A DNA stretch of 64,000 bases from an uncultured Bacteroidia bacterium (GTDB lineage: Bacteria; Bacteroidota; Bacteroidia; Bacteroidales; Prolixibacteraceae), in assembly GCA_903927965.1 (NCBI GenBank), contig CAIYPA010000193.1, positions 17,594 through 81,593 of the forward strand, read 5' to 3'. The translations under genes were made by a program, and so were the position numbers. The notes under the pieces were generated by a model. That model saw only the letters and a list, made by a program, of their open reading frames with translations, searched no databases and was not told where the DNA came from. This document shows, in pieces, positions 41,534 through 50,678 of the stretch. The number at the start of each line of letters is the position of its first letter. Positions within the stretch are counted from its first letter, which is position 1.

Positions 41534-41956
41534 ATGGAAAGTCTAGATATAAGGTGGAACCAAAGATTCCAAAACTATACCAAGTCGATGCGTCTTTTAG
41601 AAAACGCTTTGCAAATTCCTGATCCTGACATTGTTCAGAAAGCGGGCATTATCCAGTTTTTTGAAATGAGTTTTGAATTGGCATGGAACATGGTAAAAGA
41701 TTATTTGGAAGAACAAGGTTTTGTGGATGTAAAATCCCCAAGGGGAGCCTTAAAAAAAGCATTTGAAACAGGAATAATCGAAGATGGCCACGATTGGATG
41801 GACTTGTTGGTTGACAGAAATTTAACCTCACACACTTATGATGAACAAAAGGCAACCGACCTGGAGCATTTAATTCACAACAAGTACTTCCCATTATTGA
41901 ATGCGTTGCTCATTACTTTTAAGCAGAAGTTGGATGAAACGAGCCATAAAGAATAG
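41534..41956 (+). CDS. HEPN-type nucleotidyltransferase substrate-binding protein (HI0074 family)
   Basis: QRFQNYTKSMRLLENAL...GIIQFFEMSFELAWNMVKDYLEEQGF..RGALKKAFETGII..WMDLLVDRNLTSHTYDE. Confidence 0.93.
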   Translation: MESLDIRWNQRFQNYTKSMRLLENALQIPDPDIVQKAGIIQFFEMSFELAWNMVKDYLEEQGFVDVKSPRGALKKAFETGIIEDGHDWMDLLVDRNLTSHTYDEQKATDLEHLIHNKYFPLLNALLITFKQKLDETSHKE

Positions 41957-42269
41957 ATTCGGACTTTTAGATTCTGACATAGAGGCAATTATACAAACTT
42001 TGGTCAAGTATCCCAAAGTTGAACAGGCTTATATTTTTGGCAGTCGTGCAAAAGGCACTTTCAAAAACGGCAGTGATGTCGATATCGCTATTAAAGGCAC
42101 CGGTCTGGACCTCGATACACTAAACCAGATAAGCTACTGGTTGAATGAAGAAACCAACATGCCCTACAAATTTGATGTGCTGATTTATGAAAACCTTCAT
42201 GAGCCCAATTTGAAGGAACATATTGACAGGGTGGGAATTGAGTTTTATAACAAAAGGAAGGAAGATTAG
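41934..42269 (+). CDS. MNT-type minimal nucleotidyltransferase
   Basis: YIFGSRAKGTFKNGSDVDIAIKG; overlaps the HEPN gene by 23 nt. Confidence 0.93.
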   Translation: MKRAIKNRFGLLDSDIEAIIQTLVKYPKVEQAYIFGSRAKGTFKNGSDVDIAIKGTGLDLDTLNQISYWLNEETNMPYKFDVLIYENLHEPNLKEHIDRVGIEFYNKRKED

Positions 42270-42295
42270 TTTCAATTTTTCCGTGCCTGGAATAG

Positions 42296-42463
42296 AAATA
42301 CAAATTTCAACTGCGGCAACGCGATAAAGAACTAGCCAAAGAGGTAAAAGGTTTAAAAAGTCAAAATCTTCGGGACCATATGACCGATCCAGAGCTGATT
42401 TTTTCGATGTTGGGAAAGGCCTCGACCAAGGAAATAGCAATAAATACCGACATACTAATTTGA
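42296..42463 (+). pseudogene. C-terminal remnant resembling DinD/BRO-family DNA-damage-inducible protein
   Basis: Reading frame gives ..FQLRQRDKELAKEVKGLKSQNLRDHMTDPELIFSMLGKASTKEIAINTDILI*, similar to DinD (..LRDHMT.LELIFTMLGEA.TTEI..); no N-terminus present. Confidence 0.6.
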
Positions 42464-42482
42464 TTCTCAAAATAGCCTGAAC

Positions 42483-42652
42483 AATAAGGGAATAAGGTTA
42501 TTGGGGCAGCAGTGTATTTTGAGTTACTCAGGTTAAAAATTGAAAATAAGGTTTTTAAACCACAAGATTTTTTTATTCAAAAACCTTATCTTTTCCATTT
42601 AAACATTAGTAACCAGGCAATTACACCTACACACCAACCTTATTCCCTTATT
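42483..42652. repeat. MITE-like repeat family B, complete copy 2 (170 bp)
   Basis: Terminal inverted repeats AATAAGGGAATAAGGTT / AACCTTATTCCCTTATT; whole element is an imperfect palindrome. Confidence 0.88.
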
Positions 42653-42692
42653 ACAGTTTCAATGTTTTTTGCTACAAGCAAATAAAAACAAT

Positions 42693-43775
42693 CTATTCAT
42701 TTTCAATCCGATGCGTAGGGTTCGGGAAACCGGGTTGAAAGGCATCTTCCTTACTTTCGGTGACCAAAACACCATTGCCCGAAATTGCGAAGACACTGTT
42801 CCTGACCAACCTTCGGGCTTCTTCGGGAGTTGTTTCGATCCTTGCATTGACCATCATCCTCAAATTGTCAACGTTCCTGACTGGAAAATGTCTTTTCCAG
42901 TTTTCATCGGCGATGGTTGTAAAACTGATTTTCTCGTCAAACCCCTCCCCTTTTAACATAAATTTCAGATGCCCGATGTTGACCCTGTTTTGTTTGATCT
43001 CCGCAATCAAATGATCAATGAGCTTGATCGCCTGGTTCCAGGCTGATTGGTCTTCAGTATGAATGTTGATCTCTTCATCCAACCAGGCCAGGTCTGCCTC
43101 CCCTTTTCCATAGGTTTGATAGTCAATGCTTAATGAAATACAATGAGGATCAGGTAATTTACTTAAGATGTCGAGCCAGTTTTGAATATTCTGATCATCC
43201 AAAGAATTTTGAAGAATGACCTTCTTTTTTGAAAACTGTACGGCCACCAGGTTGCGAAGTTCATCGAAATCTGCTTCCGGCATCAAGTCAATCTTGTTGA
43301 TCACCAATAAATCGGCCTCTTCGATTTGCTTTGAAAAAATATATGAAATGTCATTACTAAAAGGCAATTTCTTTCCATGAAGATAATCTGAAAATAACCG
43401 GCAATCGGTAAACACCGAAAAGGTCAGTTCGTTAAACAGCTCCTTTTTGAGCAATTTCAGAGGTTTTAAAACAGTTGCTACAAGATCGGTACACGATCCC
43501 ACACTTTCGGCAAAGATGGTCTCAGGTTTGATTTCACGCTCCAGCAGTTCAATCTTGCTGCTCAGGCTATTGAAATTACAGCAAAAGCAGCCATTCGTAA
43601 CCTCAGCGGATGGTATATGATTCGCAACCATAAAACTTGAGTCAACCAGGTATTTGCCCTGGTCGTTTGTTACAACCGCAACTTTGCTCCCTTGACGCAT
43701 CAATAATTTTGAGGCATTCGTAATCGCTGTGGTCTTTCCACTTCCCAAAAAACCTCCGACAATATGTAACTTCAT
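42693..43775 (-). CDS. CobW/COG0523-like P-loop GTPase
   Basis: GGFLGSGKTTAI, TNGCFCCNF (CXCC-type motif), ESVGSCTD, INKIDLM. Confidence 0.88.
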   Translation of the reverse strand: MKLHIVGGFLGSGKTTAITNASKLLMRQGSKVAVVTNDQGKYLVDSSFMVANHIPSAEVTNGCFCCNFNSLSSKIELLEREIKPETIFAESVGSCTDLVATVLKPLKLLKKELFNELTFSVFTDCRLFSDYLHGKKLPFSNDISYIFSKQIEEADLLVINKIDLMPEADFDELRNLVAVQFSKKKVILQNSLDDQNIQNWLDILSKLPDPHCISLSIDYQTYGKGEADLAWLDEEINIHTEDQSAWNQAIKLIDHLIAEIKQNRVNIGHLKFMLKGEGFDEKISFTTIADENWKRHFPVRNVDNLRMMVNARIETTPEEARRLVRNSVFAISGNGVLVTESKEDAFQPGFPNPTHRIENE

Positions 43776-43862
43776 CGTTTAAATTTTATTTGTAAATACC
43801 TGAATACTTTGCGAATGAACCAACTATTTTGCAAAATGGCTTATTCGCAATCAAATTTGGGT

Positions 43863-45662
43863 TCAATATAAAAATCTACGCAACGCTTCGATGTAATAGA
43901 TCAACGGATACAACTTCTCGTCGTACCAAAGCATTGCAAAATAGAGCCCTATCGGGTTGGACCGTAAACCATTCTGATCAAATTCATTCTGCAACCAGTT
44001 AAAACCGTCCAGGCATACCAACCTATCTTTTCCGGTCAACGCAGCAATGGAGAGAGAAGTTTCCTCAATTGTGCCATTCATTCCAATTTCACCACCCCAA
44101 CTTCCGTCCTCATTCTGCTGAGCAATCAGATAATTCGTAGCTTTGTCCAACATTTGACCAATATTGCGTTTCATGGTATCATCCAGACATTTGCACAATA
44201 AACTATCATTCAAATAGATTGAAACTTTGGCGGTACCATAGACAGGATTCTTGTTATCTGAGGTGAACTGGTTGCCAAACCACAATGGATTCCAGCTTCC
44301 ATTGTCGTTCTGTACCTTCCAAAGGAAACCGAAGGCTCTTGCAATACAGTTGGTTAGGGCTATTCGCAAATCGCCAGGAATAATTTCGGCCAAAACATCC
44401 AACGATTTGGCCAATGCGAAGAGCGCATGACCCGTCAGGTCGGCACAACTGCTGTCGAAGGGAAGCCTCCCCCATCCTTTACAAAACGTGGGAAATCCGC
44501 CATCCTTGTTCTGCAAGGTTGTCAGCCAGCAGCAACCGTTGACAATCGCTGTAACTGTATCAGTATCTCCAGGACGGTACAAATCAAGCAATGCAAGGAT
44601 CGCTCCAGACGTGTCGTCCACATCGGGAACCGAACCTGAAAAATTGGTCCATCCCCAACCTCCGGGTTCTGCGAGGTTGAAAGGATGAATGGATTTGTAT
44701 TGAAATAAATTGAAATGGGTTAAAAGATTTGAAATTTCCTGCTTAGAAAATTCGTTCATCATTTGAGGTCCCAACGCTTTCACACTTAAGGAGGTGACCC
44801 ATGTTGAGAGGTCGGTATCGATGGGCCAGCTTCCATCTTCGCGTTGCTGGTTTCGCAAAAAGGAAATCCCTTTTTCAGCAACTGCATTTTTACCTAATCC
44901 ACAGGATATAAGGCACATCGCAACAAAGGCTGTCAATGGGATGGCTTCAAGGAAACCGCCGCTCTCTGGCATGATGCTTTCCAATTTCCTCATGGCCGGT
45001 GCTATGGATTTGTTCCTTAGCCATTTCATGACCGGATTGTGGTGTTTGCGTGTCTTAAAAATAAAGATGCCGACACCAATCAAGGCAGGAATGGCATAGC
45101 TCACCACGCGCAAATTGAACAAGCTGTACCATTTGGCAGGCAATAATGTGAATTCAAATGGCAATTGTGGGATTTTGTGGCTTACTTCAGGATACAGCAC
45201 GCCACAAATAATCAGCATCGAAAGGATTGGGACAGAAAAGGTGTAATCACTTCCATAATAGCCAATTACAGCAGTTGTAATGTCCTTCTTGTTCAAGTCT
45301 ATTTTTTGTGAAAGCAAATACTTTTCAATATTGGACAATGAGTATCCAGAATCGACATTCAGGTCTTTACAATATCTGATTGCAGCATAGGACAATAAGG
45401 AAGTGCTTACATTGCTTTTGCTCTGTGGGGTGTCACCAAATCCGCCGTCAGGGTTCTGGTTTTTGATCAGCCAATCCAATCCATTGACAATCAGAAGATG
45501 ATCCGAATCATCCCCATTGATTTTGAGTGCCACAATCGCCACGGCTGTTCCAAGGGCACTCGATGAAAGCTTACCAGACCAAAAACCCTGTGGGTTAAGT
45601 TCGTCCTTTAGTAGTCCAACCAGCTTTTTGTATTGATTTTCAAGATCTATTTGTCCCATCAC
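43863..45662 (-). CDS. class II terpene cyclase / squalene-hopene cyclase-like protein
   Basis: DXDDT motif in GGWGWTNFSGSVPDVDDTSGAILAL; QW-like repeats QNPDGGFGD, QREDGSW, QNKDGGFPTF, QNDNGSWNPLW, QQNEDGSWGG. Confidence 0.88.
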   Translation of the reverse strand: MMGQIDLENQYKKLVGLLKDELNPQGFWSGKLSSSALGTAVAIVALKINGDDSDHLLIVNGLDWLIKNQNPDGGFGDTPQSKSNVSTSLLSYAAIRYCKDLNVDSGYSLSNIEKYLLSQKIDLNKKDITTAVIGYYGSDYTFSVPILSMLIICGVLYPEVSHKIPQLPFEFTLLPAKWYSLFNLRVVSYAIPALIGVGIFIFKTRKHHNPVMKWLRNKSIAPAMRKLESIMPESGGFLEAIPLTAFVAMCLISCGLGKNAVAEKGISFLRNQQREDGSWPIDTDLSTWVTSLSVKALGPQMMNEFSKQEISNLLTHFNLFQYKSIHPFNLAEPGGWGWTNFSGSVPDVDDTSGAILALLDLYRPGDTDTVTAIVNGCCWLTTLQNKDGGFPTFCKGWGRLPFDSSCADLTGHALFALAKSLDVLAEIIPGDLRIALTNCIARAFGFLWKVQNDNGSWNPLWFGNQFTSDNKNPVYGTAKVSIYLNDSLLCKCLDDTMKRNIGQMLDKATNYLIAQQNEDGSWGGEIGMNGTIEETSLSIAALTGKDRLVCLDGFNWLQNEFDQNGLRSNPIGLYFAMLWYDEKLYPLIYYIEALRRFLY

Positions 45663-45716
45663 AGAATATAATTGCTAAATCATTAATAACCAATTTTATA
45701 TAGTTGTTTATATCAA

Positions 45717-46592
45717 CTAATTCATTGACCCAAGAGCAAGCAAACCATAGAAGGTATATTCCACATCGGTGATAAAATCGGTTGAAGTGGCCCTGAAACC
45801 TCCATTGTCGTAAAGATCATCAACAAATGAAAGGCAATCAGGTTTGATCAAACGAATATCCGCATCCAGGAAATGGAGTGCGAACAAGGCAACTCCAGTC
45901 GAAAGCAAATCCTCTTCGGGAGCCCTTAAAACAGCTGCAAACCCACCATTTCCACGATAAAATGTTAGAAGAGCTTCAACAGGTTCGGATTGTGGGTTGC
46001 CTGCCATTCCCATCATTACCGCTGTGGTGGCAACTACCGGACATGGATGCCCCTTCAAATTGAGCAATCGTTTGTACCGTTTTACCACACGTTGGATCGA
46101 AAGGTAGTCTTCAAGATAAAAGAGGGCCAATATGCCCAGAAAACCGCTGTATTCGGGTTGTTTAAGATCGGGTCGCAGCAAGTCTTCGAGTATTTCGTTC
46201 CGGAGTTTTTCCGTGATAACGTCTAGTCCGATCAATTTTGCATAGAGGATCGCGCCACAGTACCGATAAACGCCGGTCAGGTTACCCGAAGGAACGGTTG
46301 CTTCAACATACTTTTTAAGTGGTTCTTTAAAGCCCGGAACTTCCAGTGAATTGGAAATAAAATATCCGAAAAGGGAGTAATACAAATCGCACTTTCCGGC
46401 ACGGTCGGCAAATCCACCTTCGACAGTTTGCTGGCTAAGCACAAATGACCTCATTTCCAGTATCATACCCTCATCCAGCATTGCTATCGACTGTGCAAGG
46501 ACGGGTTCGAGAAGTTTGGGGCGTATTTTTTTAAGCTGCGATTTGGCAGCAAGTTTAAATATACTCTTTGAAAACTTTTCCCAAAATTTCAT
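45717..46592 (-). CDS. prenyltransferase/terpene-cyclase alpha-barrel-like protein
   Basis: Repeats resembling the prenyltransferase beta-subunit: TVEGGFADRAGKCDLYYSLFGYF, YRGNGGFAAV, LYDNGGFRATSTDFITDVEYTFYGLLAL. Confidence 0.72.
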   Translation of the reverse strand: MKFWEKFSKSIFKLAAKSQLKKIRPKLLEPVLAQSIAMLDEGMILEMRSFVLSQQTVEGGFADRAGKCDLYYSLFGYFISNSLEVPGFKEPLKKYVEATVPSGNLTGVYRYCGAILYAKLIGLDVITEKLRNEILEDLLRPDLKQPEYSGFLGILALFYLEDYLSIQRVVKRYKRLLNLKGHPCPVVATTAVMMGMAGNPQSEPVEALLTFYRGNGGFAAVLRAPEEDLLSTGVALFALHFLDADIRLIKPDCLSFVDDLYDNGGFRATSTDFITDVEYTFYGLLALGSMN

Positions 46593-48150
46593 GCAATGCC
46601 AGTTTTAAACCCAGGTTAGGAAGCGATCCGAGACATTTAATTGCCTCATTTATCGTATTGACCAACAATTCTTTGGTAATCTGAACGATCTGATGTTCCT
46701 CGATCATCCCGTAAATCGTTTCAAAAAAATCGGTTCTGAAAGCACCCATTAAAACTTCTTTTTCGAGAGGATCAAGGTGCTTTTCCAAAACAGAAAGCAA
46801 GATGGAGAACTTCCTTACAGCAATATCGCCCTTATCGCCCAAATAATCGGCGAGGTCATCCTTGATTTGATAACCTATCCCAATGTAATGGCTGAACAGG
46901 CTTAAAACCTCCAGAATTTCGGGTGAAGCCCCACCAACTGCAGCTCCGAGCAAAAAGGAAACCCTGAAAGCCGCCGAAGTCTTGTTGTCGAACAATTCCA
47001 ACATTTCATACAGCGAAAGGATTTTTTTGGAGCGGATCGAAATCAGTTCAGCCCCCTGCCCGATTGTGAGGCTACGGTGGCCTCGGGATACAATTTTGAC
47101 CCCTTCGCAAATCAGCTCATGCGACAAGGTACTTTCCGAAATCAAACGATACCCTTCGCCTATCAGGTAATCGCCAACATTAATGGCAACCGGTGCACCG
47201 TAACGTGTGTGAATGGCCTCCTTACCATAACGGAAACCGTCATTGTCTTCGATGTCATCGTGGATCAAAGAAGCTTTATGGAAACACTCAACCGATAAGG
47301 CAAGCATATTGATCACCACGGGATCAGGCTCATTTACAAACGCTTCGTAAGCCAGCACAGCAAGGAAAGGGCGTAACCTTTGTCCGCCCGAAAGGAGCGA
47401 TTCAAAGGCAATCAGCTCCGTTTTATTTTTGGGAGTCCCCAAAATACGTGTTAATTGTTCCTCGCCAAAGATTGAAGAAGATTTGTTCCTCAGGTAATTC
47501 AGGTTGAGTAACCTGATCGAAGGATCATCACGGAAGTTGTAAACCTCCTGTTTGATCCATTCCGCATCGGGCCGGGTGCTTACACATCCACAAGTAACCA
47601 GCGGAATACCGATTCCGGGAATGGCATATTTGCTGACCGAATCGAACATTTTTTGCAGCACCTCCATGCAACCGACCCCAATCACAGCATCAACCTTCCC
47701 ACTTTCGATTAGTCGGGTCGTAATGGTTGTCCCTTCCGTTACAAGAGCAACGTACCCCAGGTTCTCGGCTTCGCGTAAAAAACCAGAAATACTGCAATTG
47801 CCACATTCACTGCACAATAGTCCAAGTTCATCCTGTTGTGCCTGACATAAGGATACATTCCGAAGGCATTGCGGCAACAAAAAGATACGACGGTTGTAAG
47901 GTATCGCACCAACAACAGGACGCCAGATTGCATTTCCGCAGCATACCATGACAAAGGCGGTAAAACGCTCTTCCCACTCTTCAGCCTTGATAAGGGCATT
48001 TGCATAAACCCGCAATCCATCATAACTTACAGGGGGCATGACCGGATTCTCAAGGAAATACGACTCTACCCTTGCCCTGATCAACCTCCTCCTGGCGGTT
48101 TCTGCAGGAACATCAAGCACAAATAACGATTGAAATATCTTTGACTTCAT
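46555..48150 (-). CDS. fusion of DUF116 domain and trans-polyprenyl diphosphate synthase
   Basis: N-term IFLLPQCLRNVSLCQAQQDELGLLCSECGNCSISGFLREAENLGY (DUF116-like); C-term LLSGGQRLRPFLAVLAYEAF, SLIHDDIEDN (first Asp-rich motif), GYQIKDDLADYLGD (second). Confidence 0.88.
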   Translation of the reverse strand: MKSKIFQSLFVLDVPAETARRRLIRARVESYFLENPVMPPVSYDGLRVYANALIKAEEWEERFTAFVMVCCGNAIWRPVVGAIPYNRRIFLLPQCLRNVSLCQAQQDELGLLCSECGNCSISGFLREAENLGYVALVTEGTTITTRLIESGKVDAVIGVGCMEVLQKMFDSVSKYAIPGIGIPLVTCGCVSTRPDAEWIKQEVYNFRDDPSIRLLNLNYLRNKSSSIFGEEQLTRILGTPKNKTELIAFESLLSGGQRLRPFLAVLAYEAFVNEPDPVVINMLALSVECFHKASLIHDDIEDNDGFRYGKEAIHTRYGAPVAINVGDYLIGEGYRLISESTLSHELICEGVKIVSRGHRSLTIGQGAELISIRSKKILSLYEMLELFDNKTSAAFRVSFLLGAAVGGASPEILEVLSLFSHYIGIGYQIKDDLADYLGDKGDIAVRKFSILLSVLEKHLDPLEKEVLMGAFRTDFFETIYGMIEEHQIVQITKELLVNTINEAIKCLGSLPNLGLKLALHEILGKVFKEYI

Positions 48151-48347
48151 GTGTTTAAAATCTCAAAAGTGAAAAAAATGTTGAATTCTCCGGTTTCCGT
48201 TCTCCCGTCTCCAAGCCAATTGCCCTATGCTCCATGCCCCAAGCTCCATGCCCCAAGCCTTCTCCTAAACCCCAGCCCTAATGGGGGTGATCGTGCATAT
48301 AATTTTTAATAATTCAAATCGTACATACAAATTTCTAGTTACACCTA

Positions 48348-49526
48348 TCACCCATATGCGCCCAGGCCAAAAAAAGCTTTTTTCTTGCCCATCCGGTACA
48401 TCCAGTTTTTCTCAGGAATCACAGGACAACTTCCATGACTAGTAACAACAGTTCCATCGGTTAATTGTTGCGACAGATCTCCCCGGTTCGATGTGTTGAT
48501 GGCACTGTGATCTGCAGCAAATTTCGCAAGCCAGGCAGGGTCTTCCATCAGGATACAACCCTTTGTCTTGCGATTGATTTCCGATTTAAAATCTTTCAGA
48601 AAGACAGATTGCTCGTAAACTGATTTCAGATCACCATTTTGGATGTTATCGCACGAAAACTGGATAACTGGGCATGGCTCAATATTTCCTGATGGATTGA
48701 TGTGGTGGCTCAATCCTTCAGCTGCGGGGCAGAAAGGTATCCCATCGGCGTCCCAGTAAGAGTCGATCATGACAATCGGGTATTTGGTGCGGCCATCGAC
48801 AAGGAAATTCCGCAATCTCAAAATTTCATTGGGAGAGAGTGCCAACTCATAATGAGGGTTTTCGCCCGATGGCCGGTAGATGTAATACCAAACATAAACG
48901 ACCCCACGATCGTGAAGTTTTTGAATGAATTCATCAGATAAAGCCATTTCAATATTTGACTTACAAACACTTATGGCAACACCTGTGATTAGCTTGTTTT
49001 TTGTGGCAGTTTCGATTGCCTTCACTGTACGCTCATAAACCCTGTTGCTCCCCCGGCGGATATCGGCAACAAATTCATCGCCTTCGAGGCTGATCAGGGG
49101 AGTTACGTTGCCCACTTCGCGCAACTCGGCTGCTACACGGTCGGTCAATAAGGTGCCGTTAGTAAACAATTGAAAATAGCAATCGGGATGTGCCCTGAAT
49201 ATTGTCAATAAATCTTTATACATCAAAGGTTCACCGCCCAAAATTCCAAAGAAATAGCTGCCATATTTCTTACTTTCAACAATTATTTTATTAATAGATT
49301 GTATGTCAATACTTTCACTTTTTTCTCCTTTTGTGACCCAACAACCCTGACAGGTCAGGTTACAGTCGTCAGTAACGGAAATAAATTGAAAACAGGGGAA
49401 AACCTCCCCTTTCTTCTTTCGTTTTTCGAATTTACTGAAGCCGCTCATCCCTTTCCATCCAAGGTTAAAGGCAAACTTCCACAAACACTTCCTGTCAGAC
49501 CTTAAAAAATTTCTTAATAATGACAT
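48348..49526 (-). CDS. radical SAM protein with Cys-rich C-terminal region
   Basis: SVTDDCNLTCQGCW (CX3CX2C), GILGGEPLMYKDLL, LFTNGTLL; C-terminal FCPAAEG..NIEPCPV.QFSC..KGCILM. Confidence 0.92.
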   Translation of the reverse strand: MSLLRNFLRSDRKCLWKFAFNLGWKGMSGFSKFEKRKKKGEVFPCFQFISVTDDCNLTCQGCWVTKGEKSESIDIQSINKIIVESKKYGSYFFGILGGEPLMYKDLLTIFRAHPDCYFQLFTNGTLLTDRVAAELREVGNVTPLISLEGDEFVADIRRGSNRVYERTVKAIETATKNKLITGVAISVCKSNIEMALSDEFIQKLHDRGVVYVWYYIYRPSGENPHYELALSPNEILRLRNFLVDGRTKYPIVMIDSYWDADGIPFCPAAEGLSHHINPSGNIEPCPVIQFSCDNIQNGDLKSVYEQSVFLKDFKSEINRKTKGCILMEDPAWLAKFAADHSAINTSNRGDLSQQLTDGTVVTSHGSCPVIPEKNWMYRMGKKKAFFGLGAYG

Positions 49527-49604
49527 TAGATAAATATTTTTCTAAAATAACTTAGACTGCGTTTGTACTAAAAAGTTAATTCATTCCTTCATTCCTTAAT
49601 TCCT

Positions 49605-50384
49605 TCATTCTTTCATTCTTTCATTCTTTGCGATATCCCTTTCTTCCATTGCTTTGCGCATGGCTTCGGAACGGATGATCGACTGCCTCTTCGCTTTCCT
49701 CAATTCGAGGGCCTTGTAGATGTTGCTTCCCAAAATGGTGTCCACATCGTGTTTCTGGCGTTGCTGCTCCGCGATTTCGTCAATTGTATCTGCACCCGAA
49801 ATAGCACCGCCCTGATCATATTTGGGAAAAACAATGGCTGTTTGGGGACAAATCCTTCCGCAGGCAGGACAATTGTTCTTGCATCCTTGTGGATTGGTAA
49901 CAATCACCCTTTTATCGGTTTTCTGATAAACACCAAAAAGACAAAAATCTGCACATTGACCACAGGCCGTACAACGCGAATAGTCGATAACAGGAAACCA
50001 GGATGGCCATTCGGTATCGCATTGAAGTTCAGTAAATTCCCCTTTTGGAGAATAACCATCCAAAAAAGCATTTATCGTTTCAAAAATTGCGGGATTTTCC
50101 AGTTCCCTAAAATTCAAATGTTTAAATCTTTCAGTTGAGTAATTTACACCACAATTCTCAAGCAAAAGACGTACGGCCCTCGGATAGCAGGCGATAATCA
50201 TAAATTCACCGTCTGGACCAAAAATCTCAAATATCTCTTTTTTTCGGGTTACCGAGCAACCACACAGATCGGAGATCTGCACGAAGGGAATACCCATTTG
50301 TTTTAGGTACTGCGCAATTTCGTCCAGTCTTTCGGGACTGATCAACTTTGCACCACAATTACAAAATATTACTTTTTTCCCCAT
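49605..50384 (-). CDS. 4Fe-4S dicluster ferredoxin-type protein
   Basis: VIDYSRCTACGQCADFCLFGVYQ, CKNNCPACGRICPQTAIVFP; N-terminal FCNCGAKL. Confidence 0.9.
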   Translation of the reverse strand: MGKKVIFCNCGAKLISPERLDEIAQYLKQMGIPFVQISDLCGCSVTRKKEIFEIFGPDGEFMIIACYPRAVRLLLENCGVNYSTERFKHLNFRELENPAIFETINAFLDGYSPKGEFTELQCDTEWPSWFPVIDYSRCTACGQCADFCLFGVYQKTDKRVIVTNPQGCKNNCPACGRICPQTAIVFPKYDQGGAISGADTIDEIAEQQRQKHDVDTILGSNIYKALELRKAKRQSIIRSEAMRKAMEERDIAKNERMKE

Positions 50385-50553
50385 TGTTAAACTCCCTGAA
50401 TAAATACCTGTTCATACGAAGCAAAGATATGTTTTCGGAAGATAAAAACAAGGAGTAGGAAAAAACATGAAACGGAGAAGTGGGCTTGGGCTTCGCTCAG
50501 CCACCGAAGAGCAGAGAAACGGTGTTCGGAAGTTTTGCCATAATTGACCATCT

Positions 50554-50643
50554 AAACGGTGACTGAGCGGAGTCGAAGTCACCCGTTTGGGGAACACGGT
50601 CATTTAAACGGTGACTGAGCGGAGTCGAAGTCAACCGTTTGGG
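50554..50643. repeat. two copies of a palindromic unit AAACGGTGACTGAGCGGAGTCGAAGTCAACCGTTTGGG
   Basis: Direct repeats at 50554-50591 and 50606-50643, each with inverted arms AAACGGT.GACT / AGTC(A)ACCGTTT. Confidence 0.85.
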
Positions 50644-50678
50644 AAATGGTTTTTATCGTAAAAGATTTGATAAAATTA

